A DNA stretch of 64,000 nucleotides. Origin: Hydractinia symbiolongicarpus (Eukaryota > Cnidaria > Hydrozoa > Anthoathecata > Hydractiniidae). Below are positions 44,501 to 55,909 of the stretch, in pieces. The translations under genes were made by a program, and so were the position numbers. How positions within the stretch are numbered: the stretch's first letter is position 1; each line of letters starts with the position of its first letter. The notes beneath the pieces are model-generated. The model was not told where the DNA came from, ran no database searches, and saw only the letters and a list, made by a program, of their open reading frames with translations. The stretch lies in NCBI RefSeq assembly GCF_029227915.1, contig NC_079880.1, positions 25,785,501-25,849,500 of the forward strand. Direction: 5' to 3'.

Positions 44501-47500
44501 AATTGAAACCAAGACGGACAACATAATAAGGCACGACACTAGTACTATTCTAGCCAAATATCACACCCATATATCAAAGGTTTGATACCTCGACTAAATT
44601 TATTTTATTTCAGGAGATCTACAGAACTAATCAACATTTTGATCCAGAAGGTTTGCTTGGTTTCCTAACATCTATCGTTCTCACATTTTTCGGACTACAG
44701 GTAAAAAAATTGTTGTTTGTTTGTTTACACAAAGTTTGCTTTCAGTTTTAAGTCACAATTTCAAAGTTTAGTAGGAGTCTTAACTTTAGGCCCATTTTTT
44801 ACCAAATACGTTTTACGTGAAAATTCGGAATAAAAAAATGATCCCTGGATGACAATTTTATTTTCTGTCCATAGACATATTCTGTTTGAACATGTTCTTA
44901 ACAAACTGTTCTATGAAACAAACAGGTTAATTTTGTTGCCTTCATATTGCTATCGTTGTTTTAGGCTGGTCGTATTTTATTTGCATACGACATTCATTCA
45001 AGTCGTATTAAAAGATGGGTGATCTGGACTGTTATGACGGTAACCGAAATCAACATTTTTTTAAACCTTTTAAATTTACTTCTTCAATAAAAACAGAAGG
45101 CCTAAATAATATTTTTTCTTTTAACCATAATTCCAAACACAAAATGATAACTAAGCGTGTACTGCCAATTAGGTGATTCACCAAATTAATGATGGAGGAC
45201 TAAGTAACAAGACGGCACCTATTTAGCATAAATCAATTTTAAAGAGCCAGTCCAATCTCCTTATTTAAAACCTGGAGCTCTCAGTTCTTTTAGTACTGTA
45301 AGCTTATTAACGTTTATTTTGGTAATTAATTGCCTAATTAAGCAATGCATACCGTGAACACATTAGGGATGGCAAAAAAAGAATGACGCAATTCGCCAAA
45401 TTGAGGTTTCTCCGGCCAAGTTTAATACATTAACCAAACTTAATACATCGTTGTCAATTATACCGGCTTGCCACAATTTTTTTTTTCAATGACACATGAT
45501 GTTTTTCAGTATATACTGTGTAATAACAGAACTCTAATAGCGTGGTCAATTTATGATAATCCTCTTAATGTGAATCAAATTGATACATATTTTTATAAGC
45601 CACCCAAGTCTCGAATTGGTTTAAAATTTAAGCTTTTAGACCTCACATCCATCATCCCCTGAAGACATTTTCTTCGTCTAGCAACTCAAGTTAAATTGTG
45701 GCAAAATATTCTCATATTAACATATAACCATGTTAAAAGAGCACCATAGTGTGCTGCAGAAAAATAATGAGTGTTGTGTTTTCTAATGATGAGCACGAAC
45801 TTCCAATGGACAAGGTAAAAACAAGTGTTAAGCAACCAGCTAAGCAACTTCATAGATAAAAAAGGACCAAAACGAGGTTGCTTATAAAAAAGCATGTATT
45901 GTGGTTGCCACTGATTAAGTATTTTAGTAGCTAAAGTAAAACTGAAAAACAAAGATGCTTGATTGCCAACTTAGACAATAATTCATTGATAAACATCTGC
46001 CTATACATTGGCGAATATGCCTGGAGGAATATAGTTTATGAAATTTTAAGGTTAAAAAAGCATCTAGTTGCAGACAGCGTTCACAAATTTATGTAGTTCT
46101 TTTCTATAACAAGTAGGTTGCTAAGGGCCGGCTGAGATTTGGGTCAAAACCTAAGCAACTGGCCAGGTAAAAAGTTGGAAAGTTAGGCAACCGAGCCTAA
46201 TGCAAGAAACCTGAAAAGAAATCTTCGTTCGAATTATTTTTCTTCTAGAAAATGATAACATTAGTAAAGTCGTACAATCTAAAATATGAATATTATACTT
46301 TGCAATCTTGTGGCTTCTTTTGGAGTCTTGTCTTTAGCTTGGTCCTGAAATGGGTGCTTGACATGTAGATATAAAATAATAAAAAAAAATTTCGTAATAG
46401 AATGTGTTATTCTTTTAATGAATAGAACTAGATGTTGGCCTATTTCAGTTAAATTTATTTTTTCCATTGTTCTAACCAGGATTTTGTTAATAAAAAGCCC
46501 GGAATACAGTCTGGAAATGAAATTGTATTGTGAGTAACAACCCTGAAAGGGCGTGCGATTCAACTTCATCTCCGTTTTATCATTGATTACGCTTTTGCGA
46601 AGCTTAATTAGGCACTCATTACCGAAGTTTTACTTCAATATTCAATATTAGGAGCAGTACGATAAATTAACAGTGTTTGCTTAGCAGTTTTCCCTGAATG
46701 TTTACATCACACGTGTTTAAATCTTTACTTTTTTTCCACAATAAGGCGTGTGTTGTTCATTCTTTTAAGAACTAACCGTGCTTCAGATCTAGTCAACTAA
46801 TGTAATTATCACCCAGATTGTAATTTTCAAATCGTGTTATTTTCTTCACTTGAGCATTGAAATGTTCCTATTAGTTTCGTGTCTTGTTTACACAAACTCG
46901 CCCATTTAGGGTGTGCTGGCTATTGGTTTAACGCAGGGAACACAAGATGAAGGAATAATACCAATCAATAAGAACTTATGGTAAGGACTGTTCGATACTT
47001 TGTTATATTATTAGTATAAATACCCTGGAGACGAAGTTGCCGCGGCGGCACGCGATTGGCCTGGGTCGCGTGACACCTTCGTTCAATGTTTACAGTTTCT
47101 TTTCATTTACAATCATCTAAGAGAAGTACAACGCATTTTGTTTTTATACTGGAGTTCTTATGACGCAAATTTACAACAACCTTTGCTGTTTATAATGTTT
47201 AAATGCACTGTCTCTTTCTCTTTTGGAAACATGTGGGAAAATTAGGCTTCCACTTAATATGCTTAAAAATTTTCCATTTTGAGCCTAAAGTATTCTTTTT
47301 TTAAAAAAAATCTGACGGTCTCCTCATATTGTGTTGGATATGAATTTGAAAGAAATTCACTTTGTTTGTTTTTATTTACTTGTTCCAATTATATTTGTTG
47401 CCATGGTTACAGGTTCCATTTTTATCCATAGTTTTATACTGCTTTGTTTATCGTTAACCTCGTGTGTGTTCCTTTGAGTGACAGTATTAACTTTTTAGGC

Positions 47501-48345
47501 ACGTACACCATGTTCTTGAATAATGTTAAAATGTTTGGAAAATGTTCAAAAAAAAATTTTAAGATTTTTTTAAAATATAATACGCATCCGGGATATATTA
47601 TATCCTGACACACTTCAATATATCATGATCTCCTGAGACTGGCCAACTTCGTTATATCATGATCTCTTGAGACTGGAATGTTTTGCCATGCAACCAAGTT
47701 CATTTTTGAACGTTATCCAGGTTCGCTAGACGAACGGACTGCAATTATCTGTGGATTTTAAAGTACACAGCATTGTGAAGAGTCCTGTGAATCTTTGTCG
47801 TTATTTATTTGTTTTTAGGTCAATATCGTTCGTCTTAGCGACAGCATCGACGTCGTACCTATTATTTATATGTTGCTATGTAGCATGTGACGTCTATCGT
47901 GTATGGAATGGATCGCCGTTTTTCTTTTGTGGTACGTCAATATTACCTTACTGCAGGATTTCCATAAATCACCCACTGCGTATAACTCTTTTAAAGTTCA
48001 CCACCTCGTTTCCCTCCCACAAAGTAAATAATTTGCTGACGGGAGAACCCGCGTATTTTTTCACGGCCTAACGAACAGTTTATTATTTATCCGTGGCAAC
48101 ATATGATGAGAATTCGGCTGTCCTACTCCCAAATACCATTATGATTTATAATTAACCAATTTATTCTTGTAGGTATGAATGCTATCTTCTTATATGTTGG
48201 TCATTATCTCATACCGTTCAGAGTGTACTGGCACGAGAATCCTCAAAGTCACGCCTCGTATTTAGTCGTCGCTAGTGTGAACACGGCGATATGGATAGTG
48301 TGGGCGTTTTCACTATACCAGAAAAAGTTATTTTTTACTGTTTGA
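32532..48345 (+). CDS. HGSNAT: Heparan-alpha-glucosaminide N-acetyltransferase (5' end incomplete)
   Basis: A lysosomal multipass enzyme that transfers acetyl from cytosolic acetyl-CoA to terminal glucosamine of heparan sulfate in the lumen. Exons inferred from splice sites and phase: 32532-32612, 33563-33672, 36278-36390, 36739-36808, 37003-37045, 37247-37324, 37594-37640, 38355-38431, 42293-42463, 42986-43098, 43633-43766, 44151-44277, 44614-44700, 44965-45039, 46910-46980, 47819-47931, 48173-48345 (561 codons with stop). All junctions keep phase. The luminal N-terminal domain is in exons 1-3, TM1 in exon 4, [10 protein letters not shown] in exon 7. FIDHAVWNG in exon 8 includes the family's active-site His, followed by [24 protein letters not shown] and [11 protein letters not shown] are in exon 12. 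The first exon here is open upstream only to 32514, with Mets at 32517 and 32520, and lacks a signal peptide. An upstream exon is likely and was not found. Confidence 0.92.
33928..36134 (-). mobile_element. Antisense non-LTR retrotransposon (endonuclease + RT) in HGSNAT intron 2
   Basis: Read 36134 down to 33928, successive frames give an apurinic-type (EEP) endonuclease end ([29 protein letters not shown]). Then come reverse transcriptase blocks: [66 protein letters not shown] and [12 protein letters not shown] with an intact YADD. The C-terminal part includes YGSETWAV and [13 protein letters not shown]. Several frameshifts and missing N-terminal sequence make it inactive. It belongs to the RTE/CFDP2-like group of LINEs by its motifs. 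It is antisense to HGSNAT and does not touch an exon. Confidence 0.85.
38900..40200. repeat. Old ~100-bp satellite-like tandem array in HGSNAT intron 8
   Basis: A diverged unit of about 90-110 bp recurs around 38985, 39295, 39480, 39580, 39685, 39780, 39960 and 40090. Each copy has versions of TTTCGATATATTGCATACAG, CCTTCCTCACAAAA and TTTACACAAAATGTAAAAA in that order. Copies are strongly diverged, which points to an ancient array. Confidence 0.6.
40341..40392. repeat. 26-bp perfect tandem duplication
   Basis: Two adjacent identical 26-bp units (starting CAGGGTTAATAAGG) at 40341-40366 and 40367-40392, inside HGSNAT intron 8. Confidence 0.9.
48037..48078 (-). repeat. Dispersed palindrome-containing repeat, copy 3 (partial)
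   Basis: The reverse complement (CTGTTCGTTAGGCCGTG ... GCGGGTTCTCCCGTCAG) aligns with the cores at 8282 and 19479, more diverged. It lies in the last HGSNAT intron. Confidence 0.4.
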
Positions 48346-48379
48346 GTGCATTTTATTGGGCGTTAAAACGCCTCCTCTA

Positions 48380-48690
48380 TTTTTAAACAACGCCCCATTA
48401 ATTTTAAAAACTTCTCAAAAATTAGAAAGTTAGAGTTTTAACAACGTACCCCTAAAAGCTCCTCACTTTTTTTTAACAAAACTATTTAGAAAAATACACA
48501 GAAATGCTACATGGGTGCAGCAAAAACAAAATTTCCTAAAATCTTCCTAATTTCTGCGGAAAAATTTGGAATTCTCAAATATCCTCATTTTTTTTTCAAA
48601 ATCGTCATCTCAAAAATAGTAAAAATTCACAACGACAGTCCTGACGTCTCCCCAAATTTGACTCTAAAGGAGTGTCAACCCTGATATTAC
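48380..48690. repeat. Dispersed repeat shared with 53100-53400
   Basis: Both segments contain ACA(C/T)AGAAATGCTACAT, runs of CTC-A-type (TCTCAAA, CCTCAAA) sequence, and end in GAGTG(T/G)CAA(C/G)CCTG. They read in the same orientation. The element class is unknown. Confidence 0.4.
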
Positions 48691-50121
48691 TAGCTGGCGG
48701 AAAGTGAATATTTTTGTCCCTAACTTTTTTTAAATTTGCTAAAAACGTTGATGAATGTAAGACGAGAATAAATCTATAGTCATGATATAGTGTTAAATAG
48801 ATAAAAAATTTATTGATTTACCAACTTCGTTCTCATTATTTTTGTAAGTATTAGAGGTAGAATTTCTATGTAGTTTACTTTCTTACTTTTTATAAAATTA
48901 AAATAGATATATTTGACATTTATTTAGTATATAGGATACCTAAAAATATAAATATGGATTTAAATTTTTATACCTTCTTTTATTAATGATTGTAAATGAT
49001 GTAGATACAATTTTCTATTGGCTGTTGTAGTAGAAAGATTTTTATGAATTACATATAGACTAGATTCTTTTTTGAGGTACAGTGTTCACACTTACTATCT
49101 TTTTATTTCTTGTCGTGTTTTCCAACGTGGTAAGGGAAAGATTACGTTAAGCGGAAGGAAGAGAAAGGGGCACACAGTGACGAACAAAAACGAATAAGGA
49201 AGGGGGTAACCTCGTCCCCAAGACTATTTGCTTCTCAACGGCCGCTGCGCTTTCTAATGGTTTTAAAGAGGCGCTGAGGTCGAGCTTGGGAAAGGGGGGC
49301 ATTTGCTTTCTGATGACAAAAAATTATTTTACTTCCATACATATTTTTATTGTTTTTTACAGCTATATGGTATCATACTACTTAATTATAACAAGTGTGT
49401 GACTGGATCTTTGCGTTACGTCATCATCTTTTTGTTCCCGTTTAAAATTTTGTTGTGTGTTTTGTTGTTGGAGATGGGTAGGGGAGGAGCGAACGAGTGT
49501 CATGTAATATGCCAACACGCATATTACATGACATTCCACCTCAATTTATGTTATTACCTCGCACTTTATTGAAAACCTAAAAGCTGTCAAGTCCTAGGCA
49601 TTGCACAATAAGAAAACAAGGTAATTAGGTTATATTATTTTAGTTAATGATCTGCAAAAAGCTCCCACCGCGCCTAGAATATCTCGTGTATTATTTTATC
49701 AAGTAACCTTCTTTTGAATTTAGGGATGGACTCTCTCATTTAAGAACGGGGGCCAGGTGCATTTCCGAGTTTCACAAAAAGGTGAAGAAGAAGAAGCCTT
49801 TGGGGAACAAGACTGAATTTTGTTAGTTCATGTCTATGTACTTATCTCTAGATGTATGTCGCAAACAGAACAGTTTAATTTTTTATTCAATTTTCCCTAG
49901 GGCAGACACCATATGCTTGGTAAATGGTCAGCAATCTTAGGGTTGTTGGCTTTTTGACATGGGCGGTCCGACTGGCCCTCAGGTCAGCGCTAGCGGCTTT
50001 GTTAGTAGCCGCATTCCCCTGCTCAGAAAAAAAGTTGATCAACAATGTTAAAAAACGCCCGACGTGCTACAGTGACATTTTTATTCGGCACCGGTTAAAT
50101 TTTAAAAACAAATATTTTAAC
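48691..50121. other. Intergenic between HGSNAT and MRPL1
   Basis: AT-rich. Segment 49130-49300 is more GC-rich and contains TAACCTCGTCCCCAAGACTA, a MITE-like terminal sequence. A hairpin lies at 49498-49533. No gene was recognised. Confidence 0.45.
49498..49533. repeat. Perfect 15-bp hairpin, 6-nt loop
   Basis: Arms 49498-49512 (TGTCATGTAATATGC) and 49519-49533 are exact complements. Confidence 0.9.
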
Positions 50122-53100
50122 ATGGCTGCTACGAGGCACGTTTTTCGTTTTCTTTCAAGAAATAATATTTTTGTAAGAAGAAAGCCTTTGGATAACCGTT
50201 TAAATATAGTTCAACTAAATTGTACAAACGTCTTAATATGTCGAGAATTTCGACCATATTCAAGAGTGCCAAAGAAATTTCTTAAGAAAAAGGATCGGGA
50301 AAAGAAAAATCGAGACGACGTATATTTTGTTACAGATCAGATTCTGCCTAGACACTCCTTAAAAGATGCTATTGATACTCTTCGAGCGTATGATCTTTTT
50401 GGACCCGAACCCATGGATATATTGCTTGATGTAAATATGGGTGATGGGAAGGTAAATATTTTACCAACTATAGCCTAGGCACTAGTTTAGTTGGTATGAT
50501 AGTCTAACTTATAAAGTCCACTCACTAGACTAGCTATTCAAACACATCCTGGCGGTGGACGAGAAACTCTTTCTATGTCTTACCACCTACCAAATGACCC
50601 TATTTTTGTCTGAGTACAAGGGTGCTGATAAGCAGCATAGGCTGTAAGAAGTGCAGGCTTTTTTGGGACAGTTCGGCGTTTAAAAAAAAATCATTTATTT
50701 GTCGAAAACCCCAGCATAGACCCAAAAAAACACTAAAAAATTCACCACGAATGATTAAAAAAAACTATAAAAATTAAAATAAACTTACTATGTGGTAGCG
50801 AAGTTGTTAAAAGAACTGTTTTTGATAAGATTTACTTGTAAATAAGAGCGATTCTGTTTTGACCCAACTACGGACACTGGCCCAACTTTGGATGCGGGAC
50901 TGGCCCGTCTTTAGACAGGCCGGCCCGTCAAAAGACGAGTTGGTGCGTTCGCAATCGGGATGGCCTATCTATTAACAGGCCTGGCCCAACTTTGGACAAA
51001 TGCATGCAAACACGTCTTAAGTTGGTACAGGTCCAACTATTGACGAAGGAATCTCTTGCTTTTAAAAGTCATATCATCAGATGGGACAAACTTAACTGTA
51101 CACAAAGGTCTCTTGCAATTTTAGAAAATGTGTCATCAGATGGGACAGGACTAACTATTGAAAAACAATTTCCATGGCTTTAAAAAAACTGTGTCATAAG
51201 ATGGGACAGGCCCAACTATTGACAAACAATTCCCATGCTTTTAAAAGGCTGTGTCATAGTATGGGACAGGCCCAACTATTGACAATGGACACTTGTGTTT
51301 TCAAAAATCGTAGTAAAAAAGTGACAGATCCAACTATTAACACTTTTTAGAAACAGCCACAACATGGGTCAGTTTGAAGACTCCCAGACTAAAGTTAAGC
51401 CTTGATGGGAAACACACTGTTTCAAATTTAAAAAATAATTATAGGCAGGTCTGGCCCAACTGTGGACAAATGCAGTGTCTGTAGGAGAGGAAAAAAGAAA
51501 ACCAAAAATATACAGAGGAAAATAAATCACGAATTCTCTAAATATAATCTATTACAAATATAGCTAAAGTAAAGAGCAACACAAATACAATGTCATAATT
51601 TTTTTCCTTAAAAATTGAACAAACACAGACATAAATTCACAAATATTAGTACCACAGTCGGTAGTGCGTATGACTCATTTCCAAGTGGTTGTGGGTTTGA
51701 TCCCCACATAATGCTGTTGTCCAGTTGGGCAAGAATTTCATAAAAGATTTCTGTAGCTCAAATGGGAGCTTAAGGACTCTGCTCTGCACTGGTGTGACTG
51801 ACCACATAAAACATAATTTATAATCTGACAACACTTCGTTTGACAACAACAGTTTGTTTTTTTACATTTTAGATTCAAATTACATTCATATTCGAATGCA
51901 ATTCAATGTCGGTTTCAGAACACAAAAATGGAAAATATAGAACAACATATAAGCTTTAAGCTAACCTCACGATGAGTAAACAGTTGCATGCCTTGTTTTA
52001 AATTTTTTTAGGATTACTTTGAAAAAAAGAGACAACCTTCTTCGCTTCGGTTTTCTCTTTCAGTTGAAAAAACTTGTTTCCCTGAAATACGGCATACACA
52101 TTGTAAACTGGGAATAAAATTAAAGTATTTTATCTGTAACAACTTTCATGGGGCTTTAAAAAAAACATTTAAAACATAAATAAATTAGTTTTACTAACAT
52201 AAAAAAACAGAGTTTTATTTTTTAAAGTAATAAGAAAAAAGAATAAAATGTTTAAATAGTAACTGATTTGCGTTTTTTAACTTAGTAAATTTTAGCGTAA
52301 CGCCATGCGTATTATTTTTATAGATATTATATTTTATATTTAGGATAAAATTGGAGTATTAAAGGGATTGCTACATTTCCCAACACCAGTAACACCAGTA
52401 CAAAAAGTTCTTGTTTTTGCTGAGGTTTGAGCTATTTAATATTGTGTTATACTGTTTTGGTTTGTGTTTGATTTTTGCCACTAAAACATGTTTTGATTTT
52501 AGGGGGACATTGCTACTATCGCTAAAGAGGCTGGTGCACATATTGTTGGTGGAAAAGAATTAATTAAACAGGTAGGAAAAATCTACGAAACCCCTTTTAT
52601 TTAAGAACCCTTTTATCAACAAGTTCAAATCTTAATGCCTTATTATATTAAAGAAGCTATATATGAAATTAGGAATAAGAATATTTCGTCGAAGTGCACA
52701 TAGAATTGTGGCAATATCATGTCACTATGGTGGGATGAATTACCCTAATGGAAGGAATTTTGAGTTGTGCAAAAAATGAAGAATAAAATTTTGCGATTAT
52801 GAAAAGTAATGTCCAACCCTATGTTCTTTGTCTACAGTGAATCTTAAGCTGCATTTACTGGAAAATTGCAAACAAGCAGAGTATAAGGTAGAGTTCAATG
52901 GGAAATTAAGAGAATGTTAATGTCTCGATTTGTGGGATATAAGTTTGCAAATATGTAATAATTAATTCCGAATTTATTTCTTTCGCAATCTGTTCCACAT
53001 TCATTTCTTTCTTGAATAAAGTATTTGGTTCCATTTTTTAAACAATTTCAAACATGAAATTTGTAATTGATGTTCTCTGTTAATTATGAGTTTGTGACAG

Positions 53101-55843
53101 CTATTGCCACATTTCCTCAAAACTCCTTCTTTTAGAAAGTTTCAAATGTCCCAAAAAATTTACTGTTTGTTACACGTTTTAAATATATACATAGAAATGC
53201 TACATTTGTACAACAATAATTTGTTTTTGACTAATAACATCACCTTTACAATCTCAAATGTTCTCGTTTTCTTGAAAAACATAAAAATGTCCTCAAATCT
53301 CTCCAATTTATTTCTGAAAACACTAATCTTCTCAAAGGGTTAAACCAACAAAGTCCTCAAATCTACTCACATTTGTCTTTATAAAAAGAGTGGCAAGCCT
53401 GTTGTAAGTCACACAGTCGTTTATTTTCATATTTTTTTTAGGTTGAGGATGGTGAATTGGAATTTGACCACTGCCTTTGTACATTAGACTTTTTACCAAA
53501 CATTAAACATCTTCCAAAGATTTTACGAAACAAAATGCCTAATACAAGACGAGGTTCGTGTTTGTTTTTTGATGTCACACTTTTAATGATGCTTGCCATT
53601 ACATTATCTTTGTTTTACAAAATTTGCTGATAAATTTGTTATCTCGTCATAATTTTAACCGGAGATATGATGTATTTTTTCTTAACGACAATAAAGAAAT
53701 GTTTATTTGTATAAATTTAAATTTCTTTACTGTGAAACAAATCGATTCGTATGCAATAGATTTCGTGAGGGGTGACTATAAAAATTTTAATTTTTAATAT
53801 AGTTGAGTAAAACTCTATTTTGTCAAAAGTTAAGTCTCATTGTTTTGCTTTGACATTTGACTACATGTTTAGGGACTGCCACTGATGACATTCTGACTGC
53901 TCTTGAAACTTTCAGCCATGGAGAAACTTATATGGCAGATAATGAGGGACGAATTCGACAAACTGTTGCAAAGGTATATTCACATTTAAAGATGGTGGTT
54001 CGGGTTTAAATAAACAAAGTCAGCACAATTGTTTGAATTGTTTTTGAGTAAAACATATAGAACGTTGAATGTTACAGCTTTTTCAAGGAAGGCAAGTTAT
54101 AGGTCCACATGTGTACGAAGTGATTAAGGTGTGCTATACATTCGACCAATGCAGTACACCTAAAAGCACATCTAAAATACGTCATGTTTGCTTTTTGTGA
54201 AAATCTTTCTAAAACGCCTGGTAGTAACAGATAAACGCATGTTAATAGGATGCGATTACACTCACATACACCCCAGCACACCTAAATTAATTTAGTGTAT
54301 CTTGTAACGCATTTTTACAAAACTTAAAATAAACTTAGTTAAATTTTCTTGGAAAAAATATTGATTATGCAACCCATGGCATCTTTGTTAACAGGTTGAA
54401 CTTTTTGACATTATTGATAAAGAACAGTAGTGTCAATTGTTAAGGCAAAGTTTTTTTCTCCTGTCTTATCAAGTAAAACAGATTTTTTTATAGTTTATAC
54501 GATTTTTATATGGTTGATAGCACAACCCTATGTTCTGTTGAGTTACTTAAAGTCGTTGCATGACTGAAACGGCATTAAAACTAGTTTTATGTAAAGTAAA
54601 GGCGTTGTGTCCAGTTGTGTCTGGTTTACTGAGCTCTACATATAATAATTCTGTAGCTTCAATGAAGAACCTTTTTTTTAATTTCTAAGCAGTATTGAAT
54701 TTACATTTGACATTTCATCTTTGTACTAACAACGTATCATTTCAAGCAGAATTTGCTTTATTTCAAGCAGTATTGTCGTTATAACCTGAACTGTTTGAGT
54801 TTCATGTTTACTAAAGTATGTCTCTGTGATAATGGTCCTGGAAAGTCCTGCACATAGTACAGCTAAAATAGTACATCCTTTTCAGGATGTACTATTTTTG
54901 TATCCTGTTTGAATCTGAATTTGAATTTCTTGACACTGTTAAATCTTTCTAGACAAATTTTTCTGACGAAGCTATACAAAAGAATTTGAGGGAATTTATG
55001 ACAGTTATCGACTCTCATAAAACAGTGAGTGCAGGTAAGATACGAAAAGTGTTTCTTAGAAACAAAAACAAAGATTTATAATACTTCATACTTCAATTAT
55101 ATATTTTAATATTGAGATAAAGACTGGTTAAGTTTTTATTTTGGAAAGAAGATTGCTAATTCTTTATTCTTTAAGAACCTCTTCTGTAAAGCAAAATACT
55201 GTAAAGAAATAAAGTGTTTGCAGCTTTCGCGAATTTTAGAAAATTCGTAAAAGTTTTTTTCCTACAGAAAGTTTTAATGGAAATTCTGCTGCTATAACAC
55301 AACATTTGTAGAAAATAACTAGACGAAAATTTTGTAGAACCGCGAAAGTTCTAATCTTTTTCGGTAAAGCTAAACCACAGAAGTTTCTTCCCCATATATT
55401 CCTCCCTTAAAGTATTTCACTGTTCGAACAACACTGTTTTGAATAATATTTGTGTGTGTGAAGTTAAGAAAGAAACTCACAGGGTCAAGGTAGGGGTCAA
55501 ATTAGGCAATAAAGTGTTTGCAGCTCTCGCGATTTTTAGAAAATTCGTAAACGTTTATTCCCGCAAAAAGGTTCAATTGGAAATTTTATTTCTAAAAACA
55601 ACATTCGTAAAAACTAAAAGTTCCTCCTTAGAATCTCAGTGTTTGAACAACACTGTGTTTTGAAGATTTTCATAGTATGGGGTCAAATTAGGCACTAAAC
55701 AAACAGCTAATCAACTTAAGAGATCTACCCATAGCAACCTAAGACCTGTGCAATTTCTTTTAGATAAATATTTTAAACGAGCCAGCCTGCTGATACCTCC
55801 TGGACCAAAACTTGATTTGCATCTACAAGATATTTTACCATGA
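50122..55843 (+). CDS. MRPL1: Mitochondrial ribosomal protein L1 (uL1m), seven exons
   Basis: A component of the mitochondrial large ribosomal subunit L1 stalk. Exons: 50122-50451, 52344-52424, 52503-52571, 53442-53553, 53873-53973, 54953-55034, 55764-55843; all join in phase (855 nt, 284 residues, stop TGA). I chose the Met at 50122 (ACATGGCT); the frame is open upstream to 49924, but that part lacks L1 character. The N-terminus is rich in Arg and lacks acidic residues (MAATRHVFRFLSRNNIFVRR), fitting mitochondrial import. The L1 fold is recognisable: ILLDVNMGDGK, FPTPVTPVQKV-like LHFPTPVTPVQKVLVFAE, then GDIATIAKEAGAHIVGGKEL, LDFLPNIKHLPKILRNKMP, and a C-terminal basic segment. Length is near that of animal MRPL1. 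Confidence 0.92.
50870..51475. repeat. Minisatellite of about 61-bp units in MRPL1 intron 1
   Basis: Units of about 60-63 bp from about 51010 to 51350 share GTGTCAT.AGATGGGACAGGC, CCAACTATTGAC and a CTTTTAAAA stretch. The flanks carry a separate repeated motif CTGGCCCAACTTTGGACAAA at about 50981 and 51451 that brackets the array. Confidence 0.75.
51648..51810 (+). mobile_element. tRNA-derived SINE-like sequence
   Basis: The 5' part looks like a decayed tRNA promoter: CCACAGTCGGTAGTGCGTA resembles a box A region, and GGGTTTGATCCCCAC at about 51705-51719 resembles box B, at tRNA-like spacing. The following 100 bp is non-tRNA. It cannot fold as a full tRNA because the acceptor and anticodon arms are not supported. 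Best read as a SINE in MRPL1 intron 1. Confidence 0.5.
53100..53400. repeat. Dispersed repeat shared with 48380-48690
   Basis: Second copy of the repeat described at 48380, ending about 40 bp before MRPL1 exon 4. Confidence 0.4.
54865..54898. repeat. Perfect 15-bp hairpin, 4-nt loop
   Basis: Arms 54865-54879 (AAAATAGTACATCCT) and 54884-54898 are exact complements around TTTC, in MRPL1 intron 5. Confidence 0.9.
55202..55612. repeat. Local duplication in MRPL1 intron 6
   Basis: A segment of about 100 bp starting AATAAAGTGTTTGCAGCT occurs at about 55208-55305 and again at about 55510-55612, in the same orientation. Both include TTTAGAAAATTCGTAAA and GGAAATT. Similar TTTCGCG-rich sequence also occurs near 61310-61400. 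Confidence 0.6.
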
Positions 55844-55903
55844 AAAGGTAAGAATTGATACAATTTTTTTGAAATATTGGGCTATGTAGAGAGGTTGATG
55901 ACA

Positions 55904-55909
55904 AATAAA
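55904..55909 (+). promoter_or_regulatory. Poly(A) signal of MRPL1
   Basis: AATAAA 61 bp after the MRPL1 stop codon. Confidence 0.65.

Noticed and set aside
49924-50121. Upstream in-frame Met for MRPL1 (extra 66 residues)
   Set aside because: The extension lacks L1 similarity, and the Met at 50122 has a better context and a mitochondrial-targeting-like N-terminus.
51648-51720. Functional tRNA gene
   Set aside because: Only box A/B-like sequence is present; acceptor and anticodon stems do not pair, so a SINE is more likely.
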